Notes: a model not told the origin generated them from the letters alone. 64,000 bases of DNA from Clostridiales bacterium (GCA_017545245.1 JAFWPB010000015.1:1-64000), one strand, 5' to 3'. Positions 1 to 9,464 are shown, counted from the first letter of the stretch. Translations and numbers: made by a program.

Positions 1-24
1 CCTTTCTTCTTTTTTGAAAAGAAA

Positions 25-63
25 AGGGGTGTCTCACAGTGAAACCACTTTTGAGACACCCCT
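25..63 (-). terminator. Intrinsic terminator of the LppM-like lipoprotein gene
   Basis: A 12-bp perfect stem (25-36 with 52-63, AGGGGTGTCTCA and its complement) is followed on the minus strand by TTTTC. It lies just past the stop codon at 87-89. The GTCTC-containing arm recurs in other terminators of this window. Confidence 0.85.
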
Positions 64-86
64 CATTTAAGTCTTATTGACTGGTC

Positions 87-1091
87 TTATACGACCGGAG
101 CACCCGGATCAGACGGAGTGTCGTTTGCCGGAGTTTCTGGAGCTACAGGAGCCTGTGGCTGGAACGGATTAACCGGAGCCGCTGGAGCTACTGGTGCTGC
201 TGGAGCAACCGGAGCCTGAGGTGCGACCGGAGCTACTGGAGCCTGAGGCTGGAACGGTGTTGCCGGTGCAGCTGGTGCTGTCGGAGCTGCCTGCGGGAAA
301 CCAGCTGGAGCCTGAGGAACAACCGGATTCGGAGCGATAGCAGAAGCATATGGAGCTGTTGTATCTGCTGCAGGAGCAGCCTTCTTCTTATTCATAACGA
401 TGATAGCAACGACTACGCCGATAGCGATCACTACACCACCGATGATGAGACCGATTGCCCAAGCCGGGAATCCACCGCCACCAGTGATCTTGAATTCACA
501 GTGAATGTTTTCATCCATCTTGAACATATCCCACTCGAGGGTCTTTCCGCTCTTGGAAACGGTTGTTGCATTCTGCTTGTCAGCTTTGTTCGGCAGTTCA
601 AGAACGAACTTCATGTATCCGCCGTACTCAGCCAGCTTGTCGAGTTCTACTCCAGAATCGGAAGCTTCGCTTGTATTGCCGGAAACATCCCAATCGATTG
701 TGTAAACGCCCTTGCTCTCAGAGATAGTGAACTTATCGAAACCAAGATCTGTTCTCTGCAGTTCGTCTGCAAGGTCGGCTACCTTGATGCCCTTCTTAGA
801 GAGCTCGTAGCCTTTGTAACTGTCTTTTGTATACTCTTTAACTTTCCATCCTTCTTCTTCCAGTTTTTCCATGGCTTCCTTCTGATCTTCATCATCTGTG
901 TCAGCATCATCGGAAAGTGAAGAAGTGTCGTAAACAGCGTACAGGATCTCAAGATCCATCTTACCATCTGTTCCGACTGTCATTGTTGTGCTATAGCGGA
1001 TACAGCCTGTAAGAGCAAGCATAATCGATGCAACAAGCACACTCGTCAGGATCTTCTTGATCCATGACTTCTTCGTTGCCTTAATTCCCAT
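87..1091 (-). CDS. Membrane lipoprotein, LppM-like, with Pro/Ala-rich tail
   Basis: Predicted lipoprotein of 334 residues with unknown role. The ATG at 1091 was chosen because GGAGG lies 8 bases upstream; the frame is open to 1163 but no ribosome site is there. A basic N-terminus and hydrophobic stretch end in the lipobox LTGC, with Cys30 as the lipidation site. An extracellular domain of about 170 residues follows and resembles the LppM domain (start IRYSTTMTVGTDG). Next come a Gly/Ile/Val transmembrane helix (starting PAWAIGLIIGG), a KKK stop-transfer and a roughly 85-residue Pro/Ala/Val repeat tail. A lipid anchor plus a transmembrane helix would put the tail in the cytoplasm. The family call rests on overall pattern only. 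Confidence 0.75.
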   Translation of the reverse strand: MGIKATKKSWIKKILTSVLVASIMLALTGCIRYSTTMTVGTDGKMDLEILYAVYDTSSLSDDADTDDEDQKEAMEKLEEEGWKVKEYTKDSYKGYELSKKGIKVADLADELQRTDLGFDKFTISESKGVYTIDWDVSGNTSEASDSGVELDKLAEYGGYMKFVLELPNKADKQNATTVSKSGKTLEWDMFKMDENIHCEFKITGGGGFPAWAIGLIIGGVVIAIGVVVAIIVMNKKKAAPAADTTAPYASAIAPNPVVPQAPAGFPQAAPTAPAAPATPFQPQAPVAPVAPQAPVAPAAPVAPAAPVNPFQPQAPVAPETPANDTPSDPGAPVV

Positions 1092-1220
1092 AAACATATC
1101 CTCCAATTCGCAAAAACGCGTTATTTCATTTTGATTATAACATACGACCTGCAAATTCAACAAATTTGCTTTACGATTTAACGAAGCTTATTTCAGCAAA
1201 TTCTGAACTTTAAAAGAAAA

Positions 1221-1268
1221 AGAGGCTGTCTCCCTTGTGATGTTCTATCACTTGCTGAGACAACCTCT
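1221..1268 (-). terminator. Intrinsic terminator after tRNA-Pro
   Basis: The arms 1221-1232 and 1257-1268 pair (AGAGGTTGTCTC with GAGACAGCCTCT on the minus strand, one wobble) around an inner GTGAT/ATCAC stem. A TTTTCTTTT tract follows. It belongs to the same GTCTC terminator family as the one at 25-63. Confidence 0.85.
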
Positions 1269-1270
1269 CC

Positions 1271-1346
1271 TGGTCGAGGTGACAGGGTTCGAACCTGCGA
1301 CCCCATGCTCCCAAAGCACGTACGCTACCAACTGCGCTACACCTCG
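1271..1346 (-). tRNA. tRNA-Pro (anticodon TGG)
   Basis: The minus strand folds into a full cloverleaf. The acceptor is CGAGGTG/CACCTCG with discriminator A and an encoded CCA at 1273-1271. The T arm contains GGTTCGAACC. The anticodon stem CGTGC/GCATG encloses the loop TTTGGGA, giving anticodon TGG for proline. Confidence 0.97.
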
Positions 1347-1446
1347 AAAAAATCGTACTTGAAAATTATATCATTGTTTCAAATAATTACAAGTAGGATT
1401 TCACTTTTTGCAAAGATATTGTCTTTTATCAGCCTTTCTGGTACGA

Positions 1447-1470
1447 AGCTATGGCGTCTCCGCCATAGCT
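1447..1470 (-). terminator. Perfect hairpin at the 3' end of the zinc-ribbon gene
   Basis: AGCTATGGCG (1447-1456) and CGCCATAGCT (1461-1470) form a 10-bp perfect stem with a 4-base loop overlapping the stop codon region. The following T tract is weak, so it may be a transcript-stabilising end or a weak terminator. Confidence 0.5.
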
Positions 1471-3287
1471 TATCCTTGATTCATACCCTCTTTTTCCATG
1501 GCTTCCAGCTCACGGATCATTTTATGGACCTCGCTCTTCAAAATCGAGTTTTCTTTCGTAAACTTGTCTGCCTGCTTCTGCGTATCCGCGATCTTAAGAT
1601 CAATAATAGATTCACGCTTGCCCATTGTCATAGCGTTTCTCGCTTCACGTGCTTCCTTCTCTTCATTTGACATAAGCATGTCGATCGCATGGCTGAAGAT
1701 TCCGTCATTGTCGGATAAAGCGCCTCGGATCGCTTCTTTTTCGGCACGCTCTTCTTCGTCCTGGTTGGCAGCGCGGATTGCCTGCTGCTTCAGTTTTTTC
1801 ACCTGATCCAGATAAGGCGCTCTCTTTTCAATGTTTTCCTTCTGCTTTTCATAGGAAGACAATATCTCAGAGATCTTCTCGATATAGGCTTTTTCATTCC
1901 CTGAAACTACTTCCAGCGCTTCGTTTATACAATTCTTCGCTTTCATCGGATCCGGCTGATCCGGTGAATAAAGAACAGGAATCGAGGCAACCTTCGTCCA
2001 CTTCATCGCACAGAAGATCCGGCCACGCAGTGCCCGAAAGTTTCCAGGCTCGATTTTCAAAGCATGAACAAAAAGTGTATCGGCTTCATGGAAGTTTCCT
2101 TGAAGAAGTGCATCCTCCGCCTCCGGGACAGCTCTTTCATCACGGAGATAGTCAAGATCGAAGCTCACGCCACAGTAGACACATTCATAAATCTCCCGGT
2201 CAAGATTGTAAATCAGTTCTGCGCCACACTCCGCACATTTAGGACTATTATCAAGGATCTGATGTACTGAAGCAGAAACATTGCTCGAAGATTCCTCGTT
2301 CTTCGATGGCACTTCCTGTTTTGGTGCAACCGGCGCCGCTTGCTTTTTGAAAGAAGACGCTCTTCTGCGAGGCTGCTTTTCGTCCTTTCGTTCGTCTGTT
2401 TTCAAAACTATGTTATCGATCGTTGTCATATCTTTCGGGCGGAGCTTATTAAGAGAACGGATCTCTTTTTCCAGTTCTTCTCTCTTTTCTTTTTCTTCCG
2501 CTTCGATCGAAGCGAGCTGCTGTCTGCACAACTCTGTCTTCTCACGATAACTCTCGTACTTCTTCGTTTCCGAACGAGCTTCCAATGCCTTTACAACAAC
2601 ATAGCAAACTATGATACCAGCAGCGATCAGGATCGCGATCCAACCCAGAAAATAGATCAACACAATAGACGCTGCAAGCAAAAAAGCAAAAATATCCGTC
2701 AGTATTTTTCCTTCCGTGCCAGTCTTGTATCTCGGCGTCCACAACGCCTCCCAGAACGTCTCCATCATCGTCGGTTCAGTGCTGTTTGTAACACCCATGG
2801 AAAGAAGAGTCTTGGTGTGTCTTTGCTCATCTTTCTGAATCACTTCTTTCTTTTCCAGGATCGTTTTCAATTCGCCTGCCACTTCAAAGACATGTGGCAT
2901 TTTCTGGAAATAGGGTGCGTCCTCTTCAAGTGCATGCTCCTGAGCAAAAGTAATGGCCTTGTTCGTCATTGTTTTTGGAGAACAGCTCATATCATCTATT
3001 GCCTTTGAGGAAAAATCGCAACTGAGGCCCGCCGCACAGAGAATCTTGCCGTTAAGTGCAGAAGCGTTGTGTGGTTCTTTTCCAAGAATAAAATCGTATC
3101 TCTTCTCGGCAGCTTCATACTCGCGGTGAAGTATTGCGGAACCTGCCTGATCCAGGACATCGCGCGTGCGAAAATACGTATAATCGAACATGATATTGCA
3201 ATACGGGCATTCATACTGCTGAAGCTCTTCATGTACGATCAAAGCACCACCACAATTTGAACAGGTATGGCTCTTAACAAGTGTCAT
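1470..3287 (-). CDS. Double zinc-ribbon membrane protein with coiled coils, function unknown
   Basis: A 605-residue protein built from a duplicated unit. Residues 1-35 hold a zinc ribbon (CSNCGG...CPYC) followed by a helical TPR-like stretch. A hydrophobic segment near residues 195-240 looks like two membrane helices. A charged coiled coil follows, then a second zinc ribbon (CAECGAEL...CVYC) and a second TPR-like stretch, ending in a coiled coil rich in Glu and Lys. AGGAGG precedes the ATG. The tandem ribbon plus TPR layout suggests a scaffold or binding protein rather than an enzyme. I recognise no named family. It is a single gene between a tRNA and hemZ. Confidence 0.85.
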   Translation of the reverse strand: MTLVKSHTCSNCGGALIVHEELQQYECPYCNIMFDYTYFRTRDVLDQAGSAILHREYEAAEKRYDFILGKEPHNASALNGKILCAAGLSCDFSSKAIDDMSCSPKTMTNKAITFAQEHALEEDAPYFQKMPHVFEVAGELKTILEKKEVIQKDEQRHTKTLLSMGVTNSTEPTMMETFWEALWTPRYKTGTEGKILTDIFAFLLAASIVLIYFLGWIAILIAAGIIVCYVVVKALEARSETKKYESYREKTELCRQQLASIEAEEKEKREELEKEIRSLNKLRPKDMTTIDNIVLKTDERKDEKQPRRRASSFKKQAAPVAPKQEVPSKNEESSSNVSASVHQILDNSPKCAECGAELIYNLDREIYECVYCGVSFDLDYLRDERAVPEAEDALLQGNFHEADTLFVHALKIEPGNFRALRGRIFCAMKWTKVASIPVLYSPDQPDPMKAKNCINEALEVVSGNEKAYIEKISEILSSYEKQKENIEKRAPYLDQVKKLKQQAIRAANQDEEERAEKEAIRGALSDNDGIFSHAIDMLMSNEEKEAREARNAMTMGKRESIIDLKIADTQKQADKFTKENSILKSEVHKMIRELEAMEKEGMNQG

Positions 3288-3435
3288 GGCTCTTTCCTCC
3301 TAACGGATCCCCCAAAACATAATACTCATCAACTACAATCTCAATATACTGGATACATAGATAGATATCAAGGTATTTTGACTGCGCAAAAAAGGCCTGT
3401 ATTTTGCACTTACAAGGTAGATTCCTTGACCTGTA

Positions 3436-4860
3436 CTACTGGAAAAAGCTTACTTTCTTTTCCGCCATTTTCTCAACTTCACGGATGTACTGGATCGGGT
3501 CCTTGATACAGGAGCACCGCTCCACACGGACATTTCCTTCTTCCAGGAAGACCCGCTTGCTCATTCCGCCAGCGCCAAATGAGAGTACACTTCTCTGGTC
3601 ACTCATCATGGCTACGTTATAGATACACTCCGTTCCAGGGCGGCAGTATCCAACATTCTCGTGTCCGCCGATCGTGTCCTTCTGCTTATATAGATAATAA
3701 GGAACATATCCGGCTTCACGAAGCGTCGAAAACGAAAAAGAAAGCATCTTCTCCATCTTCAGGAGCTCCTCCTCTTCCTGACGCAGCACGTCTTCGCGGG
3801 TCAGATCGGACCGGCGCTTTTTGGAAAGAGAATGCACAGTGATATTTGCCGGGGCAAGTGCCACGATCCGGGAAAGAGAATCACAAAATTCCTCACTGCC
3901 TTCTCCAGGAAGGCCAGCGATAAGGTCTGTATTGATTACGGAAAAGCCCATTTCTACGGCCATTTCGAAACAGCGGAGATAGTCTTCTGCAGTATGTTTT
4001 CGGCCGACACGGAGAAGCGTCGCATCACTTAATGTCTGCGGATTGATGCAGATCCTCGTGATCCCCACATTCCGAAGGATCTCAAGCTTCCTTTTCGTGA
4101 TCGTATCCGGACGCCCCGCTTCCACAGTAAGTTCTTTTAGAGAAGAAAAAGCATCATGCGAAAATACTCCTTTGATAAACTTCTCGAAAAGCACTTCATC
4201 CAGAACTGTCGGCGTACCTCCGCCGATATAGAGCGTCTCGATCGGTTTTCCGATTTTTGGAAGGACCAGTTCCATCTCGCGGAGCATCGCATCTACGTAA
4301 GATGGAAGAAGCGAAGTTTTCTGTGGTGCCTCATGCGCTACAAAAGAGCAGTACGCACATCTTGTCGGGCAAAACGGAATACCGATATATACATGAAGGC
4401 TGTCCGGGTCTGTCTTTTCCAGCACGGCATCCTCTTCTTTCATCGTCAGGAAAGCAAGGTGTGCCTTATCTTCACGGACCTGGTAGATACGGGTAAGATC
4501 CTCTTCTTTTTCAACCTCGCGTGCTACCTGCGTCGGCCGGATGCCCGTCAGTGCACCCCATGGGAAGGATTTTCCCAGTGCCCGTGAAAGAAGAATGTAC
4601 AGCTGTCTTTTACACTCACGCGAAGACGGAAGGTCTTCCTGCGACGAAATATCACGGAAAGACGCCGGAAGGTCTGGAAAGCCTTCCACCACGTGTGTAC
4701 TCACCGTCCCGTTTTCAAGCCGGCTTTCGATAAGCGCCGGATATTCTACATCTACACAGATCACGTTATCCACCACTTTCGGAATCACGCCAGTAAAGAG
4801 GCGCGCCACATCGCAAAGCGGATAAAAATGTTCATGACCGGAAAGTCGTATCGTCAGCAT
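3436..4860 (-). CDS. hemZ: Oxygen-independent coproporphyrinogen dehydrogenase HemZ (radical SAM)
   Basis: A radical-SAM protein of 474 residues. The 4Fe-4S/SAM motif CPTRCAYC (CxxxCxxC) is near residue 165, followed by YIGGGTPT, which is typical of the HemN/HemZ group. The long N-terminal region before the radical-SAM core fits HemZ rather than HemN or HemW. The role known for the family is anaerobic heme-precursor oxidation; I infer the same here, although other heme genes are not in the window. GAGGAG precedes the ATG. It is the last gene of a minus-strand run, 12 bases after the DUF3810 gene, and probably cotranscribed with it. Confidence 0.88.
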   Translation of the reverse strand: MLTIRLSGHEHFYPLCDVARLFTGVIPKVVDNVICVDVEYPALIESRLENGTVSTHVVEGFPDLPASFRDISSQEDLPSSRECKRQLYILLSRALGKSFPWGALTGIRPTQVAREVEKEEDLTRIYQVREDKAHLAFLTMKEEDAVLEKTDPDSLHVYIGIPFCPTRCAYCSFVAHEAPQKTSLLPSYVDAMLREMELVLPKIGKPIETLYIGGGTPTVLDEVLFEKFIKGVFSHDAFSSLKELTVEAGRPDTITKRKLEILRNVGITRICINPQTLSDATLLRVGRKHTAEDYLRCFEMAVEMGFSVINTDLIAGLPGEGSEEFCDSLSRIVALAPANITVHSLSKKRRSDLTREDVLRQEEEELLKMEKMLSFSFSTLREAGYVPYYLYKQKDTIGGHENVGYCRPGTECIYNVAMMSDQRSVLSFGAGGMSKRVFLEEGNVRVERCSCIKDPIQYIREVEKMAEKKVSFFQ

Positions 4861-4872
4861 CGGTGTCTCCTC

Positions 4873-6036
4873 TTATTCCTTGACATATTTGAAGTAATAA
4901 TCCGCCACAACGGAAGGCATCATGTGATAGCTCTTCACGCCCTCTTCCTGCTGATTCGCTTTTAGGAAAGAATCGTTCACGTTATTGGAAACTTCTTTCA
5001 CGATCGGCGGCGGATTGATCGATTTCCAGTAGTCATCATAAGCCTGGACATCGCGGAAAAAGCCATCGCAAAGTGGGATCTGCGCAAGGATCTGACGGAT
5101 CACACCGACATCGCCGCCGAGCGCCTTATAAAGGTCGTCCTCGATCAGCGGAAGCGCATCGTAAAACCCGGTATACCGGATCTCCGGACACGAAGATTGC
5201 ATCCGCAGAAGAAGCGAAGCCAGATTCGCATTATTTTCTACGGCATACCCGTTCAGATGTGTCATCTCATGAAAAGCACTCGAGCAAGTTTCCGTAAATG
5301 GTGTGTCTTTGTTGATGTTACACTCGGCAAGAAGCGGATCGTAGATACCGACAATATCCGTATACGACCAGTAGTGGGAAAGTGCGACAGGTTTCGGTCT
5401 TCCGATATTCCCCTGAAGAGTCGGAAAAAGCACTGCACTTTCCTTATAGTACTTCTGTGCGTCGTTCCAGAAAGCGCGAAGCCCGCCCGGATAGGCCAGC
5501 ACACCATTTTCGTCTTCACAGCACACTTCCCGGGTCTCGTTGATCTGATACAGCACCCAGATGTACACTTCTCCAAGTTCTTCGACAGAATAATTCTCTT
5601 GTCCGAAAAACAGCGTCTGATCCAGCGGCTTGCGCATATAGTTGATTCCATGAAAAAGCATAAAGATGAAGTACACGATACAAAGTCCCCATGCCAGGAT
5701 CCTGCCTTTGGTGAAAAAGAACTTTCTCCCTTCTTTCTTTTTCAGCGCACGTACCATGCGGATGATAAACCAGGCAAGAAGAAGCGGCGAGGAAAGGACA
5801 CCCGTCACGACAAAGACTTCCGTCAAGGAAATCGGGATCAAGCTTGTAAGTTTCATCGGAACATAAGTGAGCCAGCGGAAAAGTGTACGGCTGTATGCCT
5901 CAGCAAGATCCGGATAATACTTCAGGAAGGACTGGAACCCATAAAGGCCGGAAATGATCAGGACCGGCAGGATGATCCCTATCCCCCACTTAATGATTTG
6001 TTTTTTTAACCCGGATCTATTCTCCTCTTCATTCAT
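4873..6036 (-). CDS. DUF3810 family membrane protein with HExxH metalloprotease-like motif
   Basis: A 387-residue integral membrane protein. The ATG at 6036 overlaps the TGA of the upstream acyltransferase-like gene (ATGA), which fixes the start; a longer frame to 6129 is not needed. Three hydrophobic segments occupy the N-terminal 130 residues, followed by a large soluble domain. That domain contains HEMTH (HExxH) in the context SAFHEMTHLNG, suggesting zinc binding and possible peptidase activity. DUF3810 matches in length and order. The substrate is unknown. Tight coupling to the genes on both sides suggests a shared membrane or envelope role. Confidence 0.82.
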   Translation of the reverse strand: MNEEENRSGLKKQIIKWGIGIILPVLIISGLYGFQSFLKYYPDLAEAYSRTLFRWLTYVPMKLTSLIPISLTEVFVVTGVLSSPLLLAWFIIRMVRALKKKEGRKFFFTKGRILAWGLCIVYFIFMLFHGINYMRKPLDQTLFFGQENYSVEELGEVYIWVLYQINETREVCCEDENGVLAYPGGLRAFWNDAQKYYKESAVLFPTLQGNIGRPKPVALSHYWSYTDIVGIYDPLLAECNINKDTPFTETCSSAFHEMTHLNGYAVENNANLASLLLRMQSSCPEIRYTGFYDALPLIEDDLYKALGGDVGVIRQILAQIPLCDGFFRDVQAYDDYWKSINPPPIVKEVSNNVNDSFLKANQQEEGVKSYHMMPSVVADYYFKYVKE

Positions 6037-6887
6037 TTCACTACCCCCAGATACTGAAGGAAGTAAAGTCCTCCGAGGATCACCGGCTGGTGAAGAAGGT
6101 AGATGATCAGAGAATGCCGTCCGATCCATTCAAAAGGTCTGGAAATGGCACGCACGGCTTTGGGCGCATTGGGAAAGAATGTTTCTTTGGTCGGATAGAC
6201 CATACGGCCGATCAGGACACCAAAGATAAAAATGCCAAGCCAAGGCACGATGCCAATTACATCCCCCATAACAAGAGAATGTCCCGGTGCCGGTTCGAGT
6301 CCGAGGAAGTTGACCCACGGTGTCGGGAAAAGATAGTCATAGTAAGGAACGGCTTTAAAAAGTATGAAGAAGACCAGAAGCATCATAAGAAGAAACATTG
6401 TTCCCCCTCGGCTGTCTCTAGAAGAGGTCTTCTTCTGTTCCACATGGTCAAAGATCGCAAACAGGAACGTGCCAAGTGCAATAAGATGCAGGACATTGAA
6501 ATAGACCGCACATCCTAGATCCAGCTTTTTGTCAGCTGTGATCGACACAGCCGAAAAGAGAAGCGCGACCGCCGCCACTTTTAAAGCACGCTTGAAATTA
6601 TTCTTGGAGAACTGGCAGCATATGCCGGAGATACCGACAAAAAGACTCAGAAAGAAAGGATGGAACATTCCCCAGAACCAGCGTCCGTCCGGATCGATAA
6701 AGCCAAAAATATCGTATTTGAAAATATAACGAAGATCGTATGCAGTATGGTGCCAGAGCATGACACAGATTGCGAAACCTCGCAGAAAATCCAGTTCAAA
6801 AGCACGATTCTTTCTCTTCTGAAGACGAAGTGCACGTCGATCCGAAGCAGTCGTTTCGTTCACAACTTTGGCTTCAGGCTCGTCCAT
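6033..6887 (-). CDS. Heparan-alpha-glucosaminide N-acetyltransferase-like membrane acyltransferase (DUF1624)
   Basis: A 284-residue polytopic protein. After a charged N-terminus it has the signature RAFELDFLRGFAICVMLWHH, typical of the DUF1624/HGSNAT catalytic domain, followed by six or more hydrophobic helices and a C-terminal motif GRHSLIIYLLHQP shared with acyltransferases of this group. The family moves acyl groups across membranes; the substrate here is not known. GAGG lies about 10 bases before the ATG. The gene starts 4 bases after coaW ends and overlaps the DUF3810 gene, so translational coupling is likely. Confidence 0.85.
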   Translation of the reverse strand: MDEPEAKVVNETTASDRRALRLQKRKNRAFELDFLRGFAICVMLWHHTAYDLRYIFKYDIFGFIDPDGRWFWGMFHPFFLSLFVGISGICCQFSKNNFKRALKVAAVALLFSAVSITADKKLDLGCAVYFNVLHLIALGTFLFAIFDHVEQKKTSSRDSRGGTMFLLMMLLVFFILFKAVPYYDYLFPTPWVNFLGLEPAPGHSLVMGDVIGIVPWLGIFIFGVLIGRMVYPTKETFFPNAPKAVRAISRPFEWIGRHSLIIYLLHQPVILGGLYFLQYLGVVK

Positions 6888-6890
6888 AGA

Positions 6891-7709
6891 TCAATCCTCA
6901 GAAGCGATACAAGCGCCGATCGCCGTCGCGAACTCGGACATCTGCGGAACAACAAAGTTGAGATTATAGAGCTCAGAGAAAGCCTTATAAATACCTGCAA
7001 CCATTGGTGCTTTTGTAGCCTGACCGGTAAATACAACATCCTTCAAGCCGGCATTTCTTGCTGCAAGGACAGCCATCGTACCTACCGACTGGAACACCAC
7101 ATTGAAAAGGCCGATTGCGATATCTGCCTTGGTCGCATCATCCTGCATCTTACCGAAGTTGGATGCGGTCGTGTCCATTGTCAGACCAGGAATTGCCGCA
7201 TGCGAGATGTCTCCGATCGTCAGGTCAACATGCTTCAAGTCGCCATCTTTAGACATATCTGCGATCAGGTCAAAATCACGCATATTCAAAGCACAGTTGG
7301 AAAGACCGACAAGCGTACCGCCACCAACACCAGAACCGATGATGTGACGGACTTCCTTCTTTGTCGCTTCAACAAAAGCCGTACCTGTTCCCATGCTGAC
7401 TACGATCGCATGCTCAAGGCCGGATAAGAAAAGACCGCCTTGGCCAGTCGCAAAGAATTCCTGGATCCGAACAGTCGGAATACCCAGAAGATTACCATTC
7501 GGGAAAGATGCACCGACACCGGTGATCTTGAGTTTTTCAATATCTGAGATCTGGAGTGCATAGGAATCCATCAGTTTACCAAGAGCACCAAACGCCGAGG
7601 TAACCGGATCATCGGCTTTTACGATCTTGTTGCCGATCACCTTATCTCCGTCCATTCCCACGATTTTAGTGGTACTTCCGCCTACATCCAGGCCAACAAT
7701 AATACCCAT
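6891..7709 (-). CDS. coaW: Type II pantothenate kinase
   Basis: A 272-residue ASKHA-fold kinase that phosphorylates pantothenate in the first step of coenzyme A synthesis. The N-terminal phosphate-1 motif GLDVGGSTTK, the MGTGTAFV segment and the GSGVGGGT loop are the family hallmarks, and the length matches bacterial CoaW. Type II enzymes are typically insensitive to CoA feedback. It is first of the coaW / acyltransferase / DUF3810 / hemZ run, 28 bases after pssA. Confidence 0.9.
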   Translation of the reverse strand: MGIIVGLDVGGSTTKIVGMDGDKVIGNKIVKADDPVTSAFGALGKLMDSYALQISDIEKLKITGVGASFPNGNLLGIPTVRIQEFFATGQGGLFLSGLEHAIVVSMGTGTAFVEATKKEVRHIIGSGVGGGTLVGLSNCALNMRDFDLIADMSKDGDLKHVDLTIGDISHAAIPGLTMDTTASNFGKMQDDATKADIAIGLFNVVFQSVGTMAVLAARNAGLKDVVFTGQATKAPMVAGIYKAFSELYNLNFVVPQMSEFATAIGACIASED

Positions 7710-7736
7710 ATCCTTCTCCTCCTCAAACGCTTTTCC

Positions 7737-8372
7737 TTATCGGAAATACTGCAGGTACAAAAGGAGAGCAATGCCGACGATGGCAACGATCGTAAAGATA
7801 CAGTATGCAGCTCCCTTTGGCTTTCTGATCCTGATACGTGAAACAAAAAGAACAGCTGTCAGCAACATGAATACATCGTACATGATCGTGGTCGGGATCT
7901 TCGTCATGAAACGGGAGATCAGCCACAAAGACGGATAAATGATGGCTGCGGAAGTAACCGGGAGTCCTGTATAGCTCTTCATCGGCTGGTCCGGATTTGA
8001 ATTGGCAACCAGAACATTAAAATAGCCAAGACGGATCACGCCGGCCAAAACATAGAGTACGCTGATCGCAATACTGATCGGTCCCTGATGTCCCATCTCC
8101 AGTGAGATCAAAACAGGTAATACTACAAAAGCAACGGTATCCGTGAGCGAGTCGATCTGTACGCCGAATTCTTTTTCCTGCTTGGAACGGTTCTTACAAG
8201 CCCGGGCAATCTTGCCGTCAAACATGTCGCAGACACCTGCCACGATCAGGCAGACCACTGACCAGGTCAGATTCGTCACATATGCAAAACAGATTCCGAC
8301 TACCGCAAACGCCAGTCCTATGTAAGTCAGGACCACCGAACGGTTATAATACCCAATACAGTACTTCGACAT
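7737..8372 (-). CDS. pssA: CDP-diacylglycerol-serine O-phosphatidyltransferase
   Basis: A 211-residue membrane enzyme of the CDP-alcohol phosphatidyltransferase family. The full catalytic signature D-x2-DG-x2-AR-xn-G-x3-D-x3-D is present (CDMFDGKIAR ... EFGVQIDSLTD). About six hydrophobic helices surround it. It should make phosphatidylserine from CDP-diacylglycerol and serine; the choice of serine over another alcohol is inferred from size and resemblance to PssA. GAGGGTGG precedes the ATG. It lies between a hypothetical membrane-anchored protein and coaW. Confidence 0.85.
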   Translation of the reverse strand: MSKYCIGYYNRSVVLTYIGLAFAVVGICFAYVTNLTWSVVCLIVAGVCDMFDGKIARACKNRSKQEKEFGVQIDSLTDTVAFVVLPVLISLEMGHQGPISIAISVLYVLAGVIRLGYFNVLVANSNPDQPMKSYTGLPVTSAAIIYPSLWLISRFMTKIPTTIMYDVFMLLTAVLFVSRIRIRKPKGAAYCIFTIVAIVGIALLLYLQYFR

Positions 8373-8399
8373 GTATTTCCACCCTCACTTTTCACTCTA

Positions 8400-9437
8400 T
8401 CATGCCCTGGAGTACACGTCTGCTGCGTATTTGTCTCCAAGATAGTACACTGTCTGCTCTCCTGATTCGTACTTCACGACTTCACTTCTGACAGGAAGGC
8501 GATATACATACCCATCGTTGGTAAATACATCGACATACGTTTCATTATCCGTTCTGGCCCAATAAAAATTCGAGTCAGACGTCAGAAGCACTTCATCGCC
8601 ATTCAGATTCGTACACTGAATATCGAAACCAATAACGTGGAGATAGTTGTTCTGCTCCACATTAACATCGGCGAAATAATCCCCTTGCGCTTTCAGGAAA
8701 TCCACATCATTCGTGATCGAATAATTGCGAAAGAGCTTGTGTATACCATATATAGTATCATAAGTTGCGAATTGTACACCAGTCTGTCCGGAAGACGGCA
8801 GACCAGAAAGGAAACCATGGACGCGGGATGCATGGATCGTCTCCCCATCGAAACGTCCGATGATCGTATCGTATTCTTTCCAGTTATCACGCATCAGCAC
8901 GACACCGATCTCGATATATTTGTCGGTAGAATCCAGATCGACCATGAAACCACGGATTTCGCCTTTGCAGACGTTTGTACCATATTCCTCTTTGACGGCA
9001 TATTCCGAACTTGGGATAACATAGTCCACGACCTTATCCCCTCTTCTTGCTAGGAAGTAGAAGGAAGAGCTCGGCTGGTCAAGACTGATTGAAAAGTACT
9101 CAGTCTCTCCATCTCCGTCCACATCTGTCTCGATATATCCGAGGTAGGATGTGTAGTACAGTCCGTCTTCCGTCTTTTCCGACTCTTCACGCAAAGCCGT
9201 CATGGCCGGTTCGGTCTTCATGACCTGCATGGACTCCATGCTCACTTCCGCCACCTGGGAAAGATTGCTCTTCTTTGTCGTGTTATTGGTCTTTGTCGGT
9301 GCAGCGGTCGCCGTAGTACTGATCGACGGTGCAACCGATGACTTGAAAGGATTAGCTATCACGACATAGAGAACTATAGCCAAAATGGCGACCACGTCAA
9401 ATATAAGAAAACCGATAACAAACTTTCTGTTATGCAT
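8400..9437 (-). CDS. Hypothetical membrane-anchored protein with Thr/Ala-rich linker
   Basis: A 345-residue protein of unknown function. It has a short basic N-terminus, one transmembrane helix at residues 7-29, a Ser/Thr/Ala/Lys-rich linker (about 35-60) and a globular domain that should lie outside the membrane. That domain includes DVDGDGETEYFSI, an Asp/Gly segment resembling a calcium loop or beta-propeller (VCBS/FG-GAP type) element, but no full repeat set is visible. It is followed by pssA and preceded by serS with 27-base gaps, so it may be in the same transcript. Confidence 0.7.
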   Translation of the reverse strand: MHNRKFVIGFLIFDVVAILAIVLYVVIANPFKSSVAPSISTTATAAPTKTNNTTKKSNLSQVAEVSMESMQVMKTEPAMTALREESEKTEDGLYYTSYLGYIETDVDGDGETEYFSISLDQPSSSFYFLARRGDKVVDYVIPSSEYAVKEEYGTNVCKGEIRGFMVDLDSTDKYIEIGVVLMRDNWKEYDTIIGRFDGETIHASRVHGFLSGLPSSGQTGVQFATYDTIYGIHKLFRNYSITNDVDFLKAQGDYFADVNVEQNNYLHVIGFDIQCTNLNGDEVLLTSDSNFYWARTDNETYVDVFTNDGYVYRLPVRSEVVKYESGEQTVYYLGDKYAADVYSRA

Positions 9438-9464
9438 GCTGATGCCTGCGTCCTCTTCTTTCTC

